DNA of 64,000 nt from Tetrahymena elliotti 4EA (lineage: Eukaryota; Ciliophora; Oligohymenophorea; Hymenostomatida; Tetrahymenidae), in NCBI GenBank assembly GCA_000231825.2, contig JH720296.1, forward strand, positions 496,001 to 560,000, written 5' to 3'. Below the pieces are notes generated by a model. That model worked only from the letters and a program-made list of their open reading frames with translations. It did no database searches and was not told where the DNA came from. Below, piece after piece: positions 38,261 to 49,948 of the stretch (the first letter of the stretch is position 1; every line of letters begins with the position of its first letter). The position numbers were made by a program, and so were the translations under genes.

Positions 38261-39207
38261 TTTTTGAACAATAAATTTTTTAATGTATCTTCATTTGTTT
38301 ATTTGTTTGTATTCTCTTAACATCTCTCCATCTATCTATATTTATTTTCTTTTTTTTTTGAATTTTAATACTAATTAATGTATTTGAGTTTGTTTTTCAC
38401 TACTTTAAAGCATTTATATATATATCCTGAAATATACCAAAAAGAATGAAAAACATTTTTGAAAATTTTATTTTCAAATTTTATAAAATCTGATATTAGT
38501 TGCATGTTTTAAATTTATTATTACTTTAATTATTTAATTTACAGAGAACATAAATTTATTTTATTTTTAAGTAAGTAAAGCCAGTGTATTTAAGTATTTC
38601 ACATAGTTGTAGATGCTATAAATATTGTTTACTGGTACTTTATGAGATTCAAAAAATCTAAATTAAAATATTAGATAAAAATAATTTAATAAAATGAAAA
38701 TAAATTAATTTATTTTTAGTTTCAAAATATTTCTAAAATAAATGTTTGAAATAAATTTTAGGAATGAAAGATAAAAGATGCATTTGGATCATGTGAAGAA
38801 AGATAAATGACTGGCAGGCTTATTGAATACATGAAAAATATATTTAATATGAGTAAAATAATTAATAAAAAATGAATAAGAATGAATGGGCTAGTTAGTG
38901 AAATAGAAAGCAAGAAAGCAAATTGATGAAAATGAAAGAATTGGTAATAAAATGAATGAGGAAGGAATAAAGTGGATAACAAAATATCAATGAAAAGGAC
39001 TAATTTTGAAAAAGAAGAATAAAAACAAGAAAAGATAAAAAGATATATTTTTAATTCAATATAGTGGGGAGAGATCTAATTAATCATGAATTGGGAGAAA
39101 ATTAAAACTAGGTCAATACTAAAGGAAGGATAAAAACAGAGGAAAGAATAAAGAAAATTAATAAAGAAATTAAAAATAGAAAGTCAAGATATACATATAA
39201 GGCAAAA
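38261..39207. other. Intergenic spacer with purine-rich upstream region
   Basis: Between two plus-strand genes. From about 38755 to 39200 the plus strand is strikingly purine-rich (AAG, GAA, AGA and GGA words), immediately upstream of the eS6 gene. I see no coding frame in it. Confidence 0.55.
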
Positions 39208-41782
39208 ATGAAAGTAATTTTTTTCTTTGTTTTGAAGCAGAATTAATAATATAATTCTAATAATAGAATAACAAAAATATATTATTATCCAAAATCCTAT
39301 CTGTTTTAACATATTCTATTTTATTAAAAAATAGTTCAACATTAGTTATCCTCTCTCTGGTGCTCAAAAGTGCATCGAAATCGACGACGACAAGAAATGG
39401 TAAACATATTATCATAATTATTCAATCGTTGATTCTGTCATCATCATTTATCTCTTGCTCCTTCAGCAATATTTTTTGCAACAATCTCAACAAAAAAAGG
39501 AAAATGGTATTAGCGAAATAATAGAATTCTGATACAATTAAAGTGAAAAAAATTATATTCGGCATTCATAGCTGTATGAGTAGAATTTTTAATAGGTTTA
39601 CTCAGCACAGATTTAGCTAATAATTTTTATGGGAGGAATATTAAGTTTCAGTGGTATAAAAGTTTTCAGTCTCTACAGCAAGTAAGCTATCAAACTGCTG
39701 TTTAGTAAAATGCAAATTATTTAGCTCAAATGGAGATTGATTTATGATGATGACAAATTCATACAGATAACAATTATATTCAAAAACACTCAAATTATAT
39801 TTTTAGTATAAAAATTTTTCTTTTATATTTAGCAACATCTTCATGGACAAGAAGATGGGTCAAGAAGTCGAAGGTGATACCTTGGGTGATGAATTCAAGG
39901 GATACGTCTTCAAGATTGCTGGTGGTAACGATAAGGACGGTTTCCCCATGAAGCAAGGTGTCATGGTCAGAGGTAGAGTTAGACTCCTTCTCAGTGAAGG
40001 TCACTCTTGCTTCACCAGCAGAAGATCTGGTTTCAGAAAGAGAAAATCTGTCAGAGGTTGCATCGTTGGTCCTGATATGAGAGTTCTTGCTCTTCAAATC
40101 GTCAAGAAGGGTGTTTCTGAAATTGACGGTAAATAAATTATAAAATATAGATATTAAATACTCTTGGTATATTCATTTAATTGATTGGTTGGTTGAAGTA
40201 TTGAGCAAGTCGTTATTTTGATATAATTCAATTTCCTCAATTTTTGGTAGATTTAGTCCTTTTGTAAAAAACTATGATTTTAATTGAAATATTAGTGAAA
40301 TAGTAGGTAGGATAAAACTTAATAAAATAAAAAGTAAAGAACGAAGATATCAAATCAATGTTATTGAATAAGAGAAAAGTTCAAATATTTTTTTTATTAA
40401 TAATTCCTAGTTTAAATTAAAAGCATATCTATCTATCCACTATAGGTTTCAAATATCAATTAATTAATTAATTTAAAAGAATAAGTATCAAAAAAGCTAA
40501 GGACAAATTAATTAGCTTAGAATTAAAAAAATAAATAGCAGAAAAATCATCATTAGTTTTGAGAATGATAGTCTAATTAATTATCTAAGCAAGTATTTAA
40601 CTTTATAGTTTCCTTTCATTCTTTTTAATAATAATCAAAGTAATATCTAAATCTTGTGTTGAATGACTACTTCTGCTTTACAAATTAATTATTTAATTTA
40701 ATAACTAACTAACTCACTAACTACTGCTTTGATTAGCTGTCAACAACCACATTCTTTAAGTTCACCTTACACACTAATTATAAGGTGTCAAATCTAAATT
40801 TTAGTTCAAGTAAAATGTTGATGATAAAAATAATAATCTAATAATGATCAATCAATCAATCACTAAACTGTTGTTTTTATAAATATGCTTTAAATAAAAA
40901 AATGATTATTGGTTAACTAAATATTTAGTTTTCTATTAATAATACTGGATTTATTACATACAAACAAACAAAAATAAGTTAAAATAAGTAACGAATTGAA
41001 TGATCTATAATTGCTTAAAAATTGAGATGTATTGTGTAAGATGCTAAACTAGGAAATGATTATACTGAAAGATAAATAGATAGATACCACTCTATCAATC
41101 ACTTACAATTAAATTTTAATATCCAAGAGACTAAATTTATAAATTAAAATTTTTACTTAAAAATTAATTCTAATATTTTTTATTAAATTAAGGTCTTACC
41201 ACTGTCACTATACCCAGAAAGCTCGGTCCTAAGAGAGCTAGCAACATCAAGAAGTTGTTCGGTTTGAAGAAGGAAGACGACCCCATCCTCATCAAGAAGT
41301 CCGTCATCAGAAGAACCTTCAAGACCGCTAAGGGTAAAGATAGAACAAAATGCCCCAAGATCCAAAGACTTATCACCCCTGAAAGACTCCTCAGAAAGAA
41401 GGTCTACAAGGTAAAATACAAAAAAAAAATTTTTAAATTAATTAATTTTAACCAATTATGTTTTTAATTAAAGGCTGAAAAGACCCAAAGATACGTTAAG
41501 ACCAACGCTGCTAAGGAAGAATATGAAAAGTTCTTAACCGAATGGAAGAAGCAAAGAGCTGCTAAGGCCCAAGCTGCCGTTGCTCCCGTTGTTGAAGCTC
41601 CCAAGAAGGTAGAAGCCCCCAAGAAGGTTGACCCTAAGGCTGCTAAGACTGCTACCAAGGCTACCCCCGCTGGTAAGACCACCCCTGCTGCCACCAAGGT
41701 TGCCCCTAAGACCACCCAAGCTGCTAAGACTACTACCCCTGCTCCCGCTGCTAAGGATGTTAAAAAAACTGCTAAAAAGTGA
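39208..41782 (+). CDS. RPS6: Ribosomal protein eS6 (small subunit)
   Basis: Five exons (39208-39213, 39335-39399, 39833-40128, 41193-41410, 41474-41782) total 894 nt, 297 residues, all phases matching. Exon 1 encodes only Met-Lys; it was chosen because it joins in phase to [13 protein letters not shown], the conserved eS6 start. Further family segments are [64 protein letters not shown]-like [13 protein letters not shown] and [13 protein letters not shown]. eS6 is a 40S subunit protein whose C-terminal tail is a target of S6 kinase in animals. Here the tail is instead about 75 residues rich in Ala, Lys, Pro and Thr ([19 protein letters not shown]). Codon use is strongly biased to AAG, GCT, CCC and ACC, as expected for high expression. 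The third intron is 1064 nt, far longer than others in the window. Confidence 0.97.
40763..40787 (+). other. Hairpin inside long eS6 intron
   Basis: CACCTTA (40763-40769) pairs perfectly with TAAGGTG (40781-40787) around an 11-nt loop. It lies in a locally GC-richer part (about 40660-40800) of the 1064-nt intron. Intron-encoded small nucleolar RNA would be one explanation, but no convincing C/D or H/ACA box set was found. Confidence 0.3.
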
Positions 41783-43039
41783 TTTTGAAAACTTTTATAA
41801 ATAAGTACTATCCCAACAAATTAGTAAAAAGTAAATATTTAAACAATGTGAATCAATATATTATTTCGAAGATATATAAAATATGTTTTTTTGTTTCATA
41901 CTTGTTAATTTTTTATTTAAACTAACAAATCTAACATATTGCAACATACTCGAGATACTTCATTCCAAATTTATATACATACATACTGTTTGCACTTAAT
42001 ACTTTATAATGTATCAAATTAATTAATAAATAAATTGAGATTCTATCTATCTTGACTCATTTAATCAATAATTGATATATCAAAAGTAATTATGTATGCA
42101 ATTTATTTATATCAAAATATACAATCAATTAATCAAATAAACAAACAAAAAAACAAATATTCAAAAAGATAAATTTAATTCTAATCAAATTATCAAAGCA
42201 AATAATAAAGAAATAACGAGAATTCCTTCAATTAAATGCTGAATTAGTTTATATTTAGTTTTTATAAAGATAGCTTGATTTTTCTCAATTATTACTATTT
42301 TACCTTCATAAATATCCAACAATTTTGTATCTTTGTGATAGATTTAATTCCTTTTTTTAAATTATTAATTTAACAAAATAATTTTCTTGACGATTAATTT
42401 CCTTTTGAAAATTTCATTTTCACTTTGGGTAAAATATAATTTTAAAAAATAATCTAAAATCGCTATTTTAAAATAAATAATTATTCTATTATGGAATGGA
42501 TATCTTATTTTTTAACAATAAATTTTAATTAAAATTTGTGGATCATGTTTGATATAAATTTAATTCGTTAAATTTTTAAATGAAAATGATTAATAAATAT
42601 TTCAGTGATTTCTTAAAATAAGAAAACTATCTTCAAAAATATTGTTAATTAATAATTATTCTCATAATAATTAATCTTTGAGTAAAAAGAAAATAAATAA
42701 GAAAATATTCCACTATTATAAGTAGTAAAGCTGTTTAGTTTTTAAATCCAGAGCGCGATAGAAATATCAAGATGTTCAACAGTTTTTTAAGCGAAGTCCA
42801 TTATAAAATGGCATAACAAGCTCTCAACTTATAGTTAGAAAAGAATATATCTTAAATAGAAAAAGGATTAATCAAATAAATTACATAATAGAATAAATAG
42901 ATATAAGTTTATAACATGTAAATATAAGATGAATAATCAAACACATCTGAAGAACAAATAAAATACTATATTAATTTTCTTTTCTCTTTTGGATATATAA
43001 AAAACTTTATTAGTTGCCTGCCACCACAAATCAATTAGC
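41783..43039. other. Convergent intergenic spacer with folded island
   Basis: About 1.26 kb between convergent genes. A GC-richer patch at 42750-42824 can fold with a 5-bp closing stem, and an 11-mer at 43015-43025 is shared (inverted) with 34957-34967. No coding segment was seen. Confidence 0.5.
42750..42824. other. Possible folded element
   Basis: AGAGC (42750-42754) pairs with GCTCT (42820-42824). Inside are GATA-GAAA-TATC (42757-42768) with a GNRA-type loop and CCATT-ATAA-AATGG (42798-42811). The size suggests a small RNA, but tRNA arms and T-loop sequence are missing. Confidence 0.25.
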
Positions 43040-46000
43040 TCAACTTACTTTTTTCATTATTTCTATTCTCTTCTTTCCTATTTCATTTTTCAAAACATTA
43101 TTAAAATGATCTGAGATATCCTGCCAAACTGTGCCCATCTAAATAAAATACATTAAAATCATATTAAAAAAGAATTAAAAAATAGACAATCCAAAATAAA
43201 ATATTAAATTTATTTATAAATAAAATTGATTGAAAAATAAAATTTCATATTAAAAATTTAAATAAGAAAAAAAGAAAAAAGTTAAGAAAAAATACCTCTG
43301 TAACTATAGATTTCTGCAAATTGCAGTATGTCATAAAGTGTTTAGAATAAGTATTGGCTCTATTATGCAGAATTTTTCGAGTTCCTTGCAGCATCATCTC
43401 ATTATAATAGCCTACTTATTCATCTAATTCTTTCAAAATCTTTTTTATTATATTATAATAGTATTTCACTTTTGATATTTATTTAAAATATAATGCTTAC
43501 CTTTGAAGGATGATAAACACATTCCCTTGAAGATCTAAAGATATTTGAAAAACTACTTTCATTAGAATCTATTTATATATGCGTTCATAAATATCAATAA
43601 TTTTTAAGATAATAATAAAATACTTTTTTAAACAAGAATCTAATTTAATTCATTTCTAGTCTTAGCTACTTCTTTCAAACCAGTAAGGTTATCTTTGTGG
43701 AATTTAAAGAAATTGTAAAAGTGGTTCTAGAAAATTTTAATTTAGTCTGAAAATGAATTGGCTTGCATAACGCACATGTTATTCATTATTTTGTATGTTT
43801 CTTCTAATTCTTTGATCTTTTTTATCAGTTAAAATTTAAATTAAATGAAGTATTTTTATTTTTTATTTACTTATGCTGACTGCATAGCCTTCTGATCGTA
43901 AGCTTAAACATTTGTGAAAAGTTGAGCAAATGTATCTCCCATCTGATGCAAAATACTACCTACATGGCCATAAGCATCCATAAGCTGCTTAGAGAGTTTT
44001 TTTAGCTTTTCATAGCATTAATCATTTTCTGTAAAATAATCTGAAAGAATTTAAGAATGGGTGTTGCAGTCAGGATTTTTGTTTAATACGATCTAAAATA
44101 AGAAAAAAAAAAATTTTAATAAGATTTAAGAAATTTTTTTTATTACTTTTCCTGTGGTTGTTTCTACTTCATTTAGATTTCTTGGGCGATTGCATTTTTC
44201 AGTTTCTTTTACTCTCTATTTAAATATTTTATCATCTGCAATAGAAAGAAAATCTGTTATGAACTTAGAAGACTTAAGGTCAGGCTAAGATAATATCTCA
44301 AATAGGAAACTTTCAAAATATCCTTTTCTTCTCTAGACAAGCTTATCGTCAAGAGATTTCATAGTTTTACCTGGGAGTGGAGGAATAGGTATACCAGGAT
44401 ACATTTTAATTAAAATATTTCTGAGCCAAATAAAATCATTATATTTTCTTTTTACTGTCCAATTAAATGGCATTGTCTTTACATGATAAATGGCTAAATT
44501 GCTACCACCGATACTGAATAAAGATCCTGATACTATTTCGTGCTCAATTATAGAAACTACAACTTCTGGTTTTACACCAACTACTGTTTATACGCTCTTT
44601 TTGCAAGTCTTTTCAGATTTGAATTTTTCGTCGTTACCACTCTTGTTGTTACTTTGAACGGGCTCTTTTATTTACTAAGTTAAATCCTAACTCTAATTTG
44701 TTTATTTTTAAGGCTATTTCTATGCAGCAGTATTAGTTGTTTATGTAGCTTATTTATTTTGGCCTTATTATGCTGCATTGTTATTGCTATTAATAACTTT
44801 TGTTCCTGCTGCAGTTGCTGTTGCTGCAATAATTGGAGCAGCCACAACTGCGGAAGTACTCATTTATTAATTTGGTTTTTATCCTCTATTATTGCTTGCA
44901 CCTCCAAATAAAAAATCTTCTATATCTATATCATTTGCTTTTTATGTTTATGGATTTTAAGATACAGGAGCAGGAGGTTAACTCGGGATTTTTTAAGGTT
45001 ATGATTATTATTGTTTTTATTGGGTTTAAGGTTAAAAGAAACTGCTGAAAGGGTCATTCTTATCAGATTAGATTTACTAACTAGGTGTGCCAGTTGTTGA
45101 TTAAAACATAGCAAAAGGATCTGAATTATTACCACCTTAGCTTGTCATAGCAAAAGGGTCTGCATTTTTAGCTGAAGTAGTCATTGCAAATGGATCTTAT
45201 TAAAAGGAGGCATTCCAATTATTATTGGTACCACTATTATTATTTGCCAAGGGGTTACCCCAAATATGATTATTTTCAAAGGTCTAAACTGGCATATTGC
45301 TTTTTTAATTGCTGTTGAAACTTGAAAAAGGATCTTAATTTTTAATCAAGCTACTCAAGCCAGGATCAAATTGTATTGTTTCTGCAAATGATGGTTTATT
45401 TTTGCTTGCATTGATATCTGGTTAAGGCTATTATTGATTTGCTTGGCTATTTTTAATATTTTATGCTCCTATATTATTATTAATATTAGGTTTTGTTTCT
45501 TATTGAGGTGATTTTGCTTAACCATAACTCTATTACATGCTATAATTCTAAGTGGTCTACTCTTTTATAGGTGGTTACTACTAAAGATTCTATTAATTAA
45601 AATTTTATTATCCAAAATCCTATTAAAATCCTCCAAAATCATTTTATTTATTAATACTTTCCTTTTTTTCAATAATTGGAGCTTCATGAACAACAGGTTT
45701 TTCATAACTTACTGTAGTTGTTGTATTTTATAAATTTTCTTAACCATATGGGTTATTTGTATCATAGTTAGAAGTTTAATAATGATGTTGGCTGTAATAA
45801 TCATTTGCATTGTGGTTTTACTACTCCAACTTTTATTTTGGATACTTTTCCTTGAATTCACTCACAATCTTTAAAATAGATTAAAATATGAATAAAGGCT
45901 TTAAAATGAATTAAAAAAATTAATACATTGACTAATTCAACCATATTCCAATTATCGACGTTTGTTCCATCTAAAATAATTTTAAATTAAAAAATTTTTT

Positions 46001-46230
46001 TAAAGAATTTAGCTTTAATTGAAATTTGTTTTATCTCATTTCTGATTAAAAATGAAGATAAGAATGATATGATTGATGATAGATAAAGAGTTGATGCTTT
46101 AAAATAAGATGGAAAATTATTCACCTTCTTTTGCTTCAGCCATAAAATTCATAAACATCTCTGCATCGTATTCTTGACCTATAATTTCATCATATAAATA
46201 GTTTTATTTCTTTTCAGTTGAAGTCGACAT
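43040..46230 (-). CDS. PX-domain sorting nexin with DPF-motif N-terminus
   Basis: Multi-exon gene starting MSTSTEKKQNYLYDEIIGQE at 46230; stop TGA at 43040-43042. The N-terminal ~450 residues are Asn/Gln/Pro-rich and contain repeated clathrin-adaptor-type motifs: QDPFSSF, QDPFAMTTS, DPFAMTSQ, DPFAMFQ and NDPFSSFF. A PX domain follows (HEIVSGSLFSIGGSN, WTVKRKYNDFIWLRNIL, PGIPIPPLPGKT), with RKYNDF and the PPLPGK loop typical of phosphoinositide binding. The C-terminal part is spread over short exons between 43100 and 44160 and is helical, ending WQDISDHFNNVLKNEIGKKR, which fits a BAR-like region. A membrane-binding, curvature-sensing endocytic or endosomal protein is inferred. DPF motifs normally bind the AP-2 alpha appendage. 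Intron positions in the BAR part are approximate. Confidence 0.85.
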
Positions 46231-47379
46231 CTTTGTTTATTTTTTTGCTTTTAGTTAATTCTATTTGTATATTTTTATCAAATTATTTTTTGATAAATAT
46301 TTCTATTTAAAGTAATTTATATAAATCATATACCTTATCAAATACAGCAAGGTTGTGATTTTTTATTTAATTTTCAATAGATTTATTGTAAAGAAAAGAA
46401 ATTCAAAATACAAAATCTTTTCCCTTATAGATCAATATTACAATCTTCGTATTTAGAGTATATAGTACCTTCTACTTCTCTAAATGCCTCTATTTTACTA
46501 ATGATAAAGCTATTAAAATTTTAAGCACAATCTCAATATCTTCATTACCTAACAATCTTAAATTTAAAATCTCTAAGACAAAGTTATTTAATTTTTGTTA
46601 AATAAATTATTTATTTTATCATCGATTTTTTGCTAAATTAAAAATTTTTAAATCATTATACTCTATTAAATTCTAAGATACAAATTATTTATTTATTATG
46701 GAATTCCAAATATTTTAAAATAAATCTTTAATCAAATGGGTAAACAAAATTGTACCTCTAATAAATTCCTTTAGAGAGGATATTTTAAAAATCTTCAAAT
46801 TTAAATTTACATAAAAAAGAATTTAATAGAAACAATTTTCTTTGGTGTTTTTAAAAAAATAAATGAAATTCGAAAAATCTATTTGAATTTTAAGAAATAC
46901 ATTTAAATACCAAGGTTATTTTTATCTTAAAAAAACCTATCGACTTTATATTCAGAACAAATTAATTTTGAATTATTTTTGTTTATTGTAAATAAATTAA
47001 TTAGTTTTTTCATAAATTTAATAATTTCATATTAATACTCAATTTAAAATGATCAAATTCTTTTTGTTGATAAAACTTTTTTAAATTAATTTTGTAGGAA
47101 TCAAACAGATTTATGTTTACTTTTTTTAAATTATTCGATTAGTCTATTTAAATAAAAATATAGTTTTAGATTAAAAAAGGTTTGTAATTGAAAAGTAAAA
47201 GATTTGGTTTTGTTAGAAATCATTTTTTTAAACTTTTTTGATGAAATAAAAGATGCTATTTTATAGAAAAGTGAATTTGATTTTGTAAATTATATTAATT
47301 ATTTTTTTTTTGAATTATACAACATTTCTCATAACCTAAATAACATAATGAATTATGAATTTATAAATTTAATTTTAAA
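46231..47379. other. Intergenic spacer
   Basis: About 1.15 kb of AT-rich sequence between two minus-strand genes. Nothing recognised. Confidence 0.45.
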
Positions 47380-49295
47380 TCAATCTTGATTTATCATTTT
47401 TACTAAATCAGAGATAGGCTTGATCTAGCCAGTTTAAACCATCCATTCTCTAAAATAACCTTGAATGGCATTTTATAGAAGCCTAGACTGAGGGTCTGAG
47501 AGTCCAGAGTTTTTTAACATGCCTTAGTAATCTGTATATAGTTTAAATCTTTGAATTACTTAGTCACGGTAATCGTTAGGAGCAAGTAAAGGAATTATCA
47601 TGTTTGTTGAAACAGAATCTTATTAATTATTTTTTTATTCAAGCAAGTATTTTTCAAATTAAGGAGAGAGGATCTATTCAAATGTTTAAACTTAGCTGTG
47701 GCTTACAGGTTTGAACTATGGAGGTAGGTTTATAGGGAAGAATTCTTTTGTAGGAAGGACAGTGTAGCTCATAGCTTGATTTTAATTCATTACAATTGGA
47801 GAAGCAAAATTAAGACTGCTTTTGTAGTTAAGAGGGATTTTAGCTTATTTCATTCTTTCAAATAAGTCTAAATAGTTAGCATTATTTGGAGCTAATGTAA
47901 CAGAACGATTATCACCATACAAAACAGGATAATAACTTCCATAATAATAGACTGTAGAATCTATAGTGTTACCTATTCTTAAAAAATTACTAGCTACAGT
48001 TATTGTTAAGTTTTCTGATTTATCAATTGTGCATATTTTGTTGACAGCAGAAATAAAAATAGTTGTATTAGTACAGTTAGTGACAGAAAGACTTTGAACT
48101 GCAGCATCAATATATATGTAAGAATCTTCACAATTTAATATCCTTAAATCTTATCCTGCACAGAATTTTTCATCTTTGCACATAACACTTTTAGTAAGTC
48201 CTTGAATGTAAATAACATCTACTTTATAAGAAAAATGTAATTAAAATATAATTTTTAAATGAGTTCATGTTAAATAATATTTAACCATTTTCTAATTCAT
48301 TTCAATTGAAAAAAATTGTGTGATTTGTATATTAACGCTTTTTTTAAAATCAACTTTTGCTTGTTGCTTTGAATTTTATAATTTGTTTGAAAATTAATAT
48401 TTTATTTTATCTAATTACTTGCTTGTTCATTCATAGAAATGGATGTAGAAATATATTCTGAGAGGGTGTTCATATTAACTCTATTAACTACATTAAATTT
48501 TCCACAGTATTAAGATAAGGTGGGAGGCTAGCTGAGCTAAGCTAACTTTGATGTCTAAAAGGAAGAAGGTAGTGTAATTTTATTTAATTGACTGATTTCT
48601 GGCTTTAATATAAGTTATAGGACATTAAAATCTTGAGCTGTTAGAAGGCAGTCTTCATTATTAATATCATTGCTTAATAATTTCAATATAGTTTTAATAT
48701 TGTATCTGATATAGTAGATTGCTTATTGCTATTCTGAAGAAAATTAGGGAGTTGTTCTTGTAGTCTTTGAACGAGGTGAATTTAAGGGAGAAAAATTGTG
48801 TGATAAATTTCCTCTAAATCCTTCATTAAAATGAGTATTAAATTCGCTCTTTCTAAAATCCATAGAAAATTAATTTCTTGCTGAAATACTAAATAGCTGT
48901 AAGAAGAAGAAGACTGCTAAACCTCTAACATCAGCATATAAAGTAGGCATTTAGTTCTATTATTATTAGACTGTTGAACCACTTGATTACTTTTTGGCTG
49001 CTTAGATAACAAAGCTAATATCATCTTCTGTTACCATTTTATATGTTAAAAAATAGATTTCTGCATCTTTTTCGTTAATATTGCTAGTATGTTTTTATAT
49101 GTGTTCCTTAAACTGCTCAAGTGTAATTTTTTTTTCTATGTTAGCCACTTAATTGAGACTTCCGAATAGATTAACTAAATTAATAAGGGTTAATTTTGCT
49201 GGTGTTGGAAAAACTGCGTGCTCGAACACATCTGAACGAATGTGCAAAACTTGCTAACTTCCATTAATACTTCCACTACTTGAACTGCTATTCAT
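47380..49295 (-). CDS. TBCC-domain protein, TBCCD1-like
   Basis: Two exons (49295-48419 and 48221-47380, intron 48222-48418) give 1719 nt, 572 residues, with phase preserved. The N-terminal region begins MNSSSSSGSINGSQQVLHIR and is helical. The C-terminal half has the beta-helix repeats of the tubulin-cofactor-C/CAP domain: VDVIYIQGLTKSV-type, LRILNCEDSYIYIDAAVQSL, VTNCTNTTIFISAVNKICTI and LTITVASNFLRIGNT. The block VLYGDNRSVTLAPNNANY aligns with the LSGNQTVTFAPFHTHY block of human TBCCD1 in order. TBCCD1 family proteins act in centrosome and basal-body positioning; in Chlamydomonas the homologue affects centriole placement. A basal-body role in a ciliate is inferred. The tail after the beta-helix is helical and ends QTGQIKPISDLVKMINQD. 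Confidence 0.82.
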
Positions 49296-49948
49296 AGTTA
49301 AAATTTAATTTTTCTACTTTTGTATTTGTTTGTTTGTTTTTTTGCTTGCCTGCTTGCTTGCTTTCCTTATAAGAAATATGATAAAAAAGAGTATTTAGTT
49401 ATTATATCTTTATTTATGTAAATTAGTTAAAATTTCAATTTTTATTTTTTTAAATATTAATTGGTAATTGATTTTTGAATTTTTAGTAAACCCTTTATTA
49501 ATGATCGATCATAAAGAATTAACAATAACTCAAAACAAAAATACTTAAAAAAAAATAAGTTTTTAAATCAAACTAATTATTAATTAATCCTACTCTAAAT
49601 TCATTTTATTATTTCCATAGATTAACTATGATTAAAATTAATTAAAAGTTAAGTTTTGCTTTGAATCTTTTAAGAGCAAATTAAAAGAACTTACTTGATT
49701 AAACGAACTATTAAATGAAGTTTTATCTTCAAATATAATGTGAAATATTTTAAATATCCTAAATAGATAAATATATACGAATAGTAGTAATCAAATAATT
49801 TTATTGGTTTAAAAAAATTGAGTTTGCAGAAAAATCTATTTGAGATATTATAATTAAATTTCCCACCACAATCATCTCACCACTAATATTTATTATTGTT
49901 ACTTTTTGTTAGCTTTTAATATATACATTTAAATAAAAATAAACAAGT
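49296..49948. other. Divergent intergenic spacer
   Basis: About 650 bp between divergent genes. It contains the tetranucleotide tract at 49321-49372 and otherwise AT-rich sequence. Confidence 0.5.
49321..49372 (-). repeat. GCAA/ACAA tetranucleotide tract
   Basis: On the minus strand the 5' leader of the TBCCD1-like gene reads as GCAA/GCAG units followed by ACAA units. It is a simple microsatellite about 25-75 nt upstream of the start codon. Confidence 0.8.

Noticed and set aside
38758..38982. Minus-strand frame upstream of eS6
   Set aside because: It is the complement of the purine-rich tract; the Phe/Leu/Ser composition is what a pyrimidine-rich strand gives.
41183..41719. Minus-strand frames opposite eS6 exons
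   Set aside because: They are complements of the highly biased eS6 coding exons.
42750..42824. tRNA gene
   Set aside because: Size fits, but there is no 7-bp acceptor stem, no TTCGA-type T-loop and no anticodon arm.
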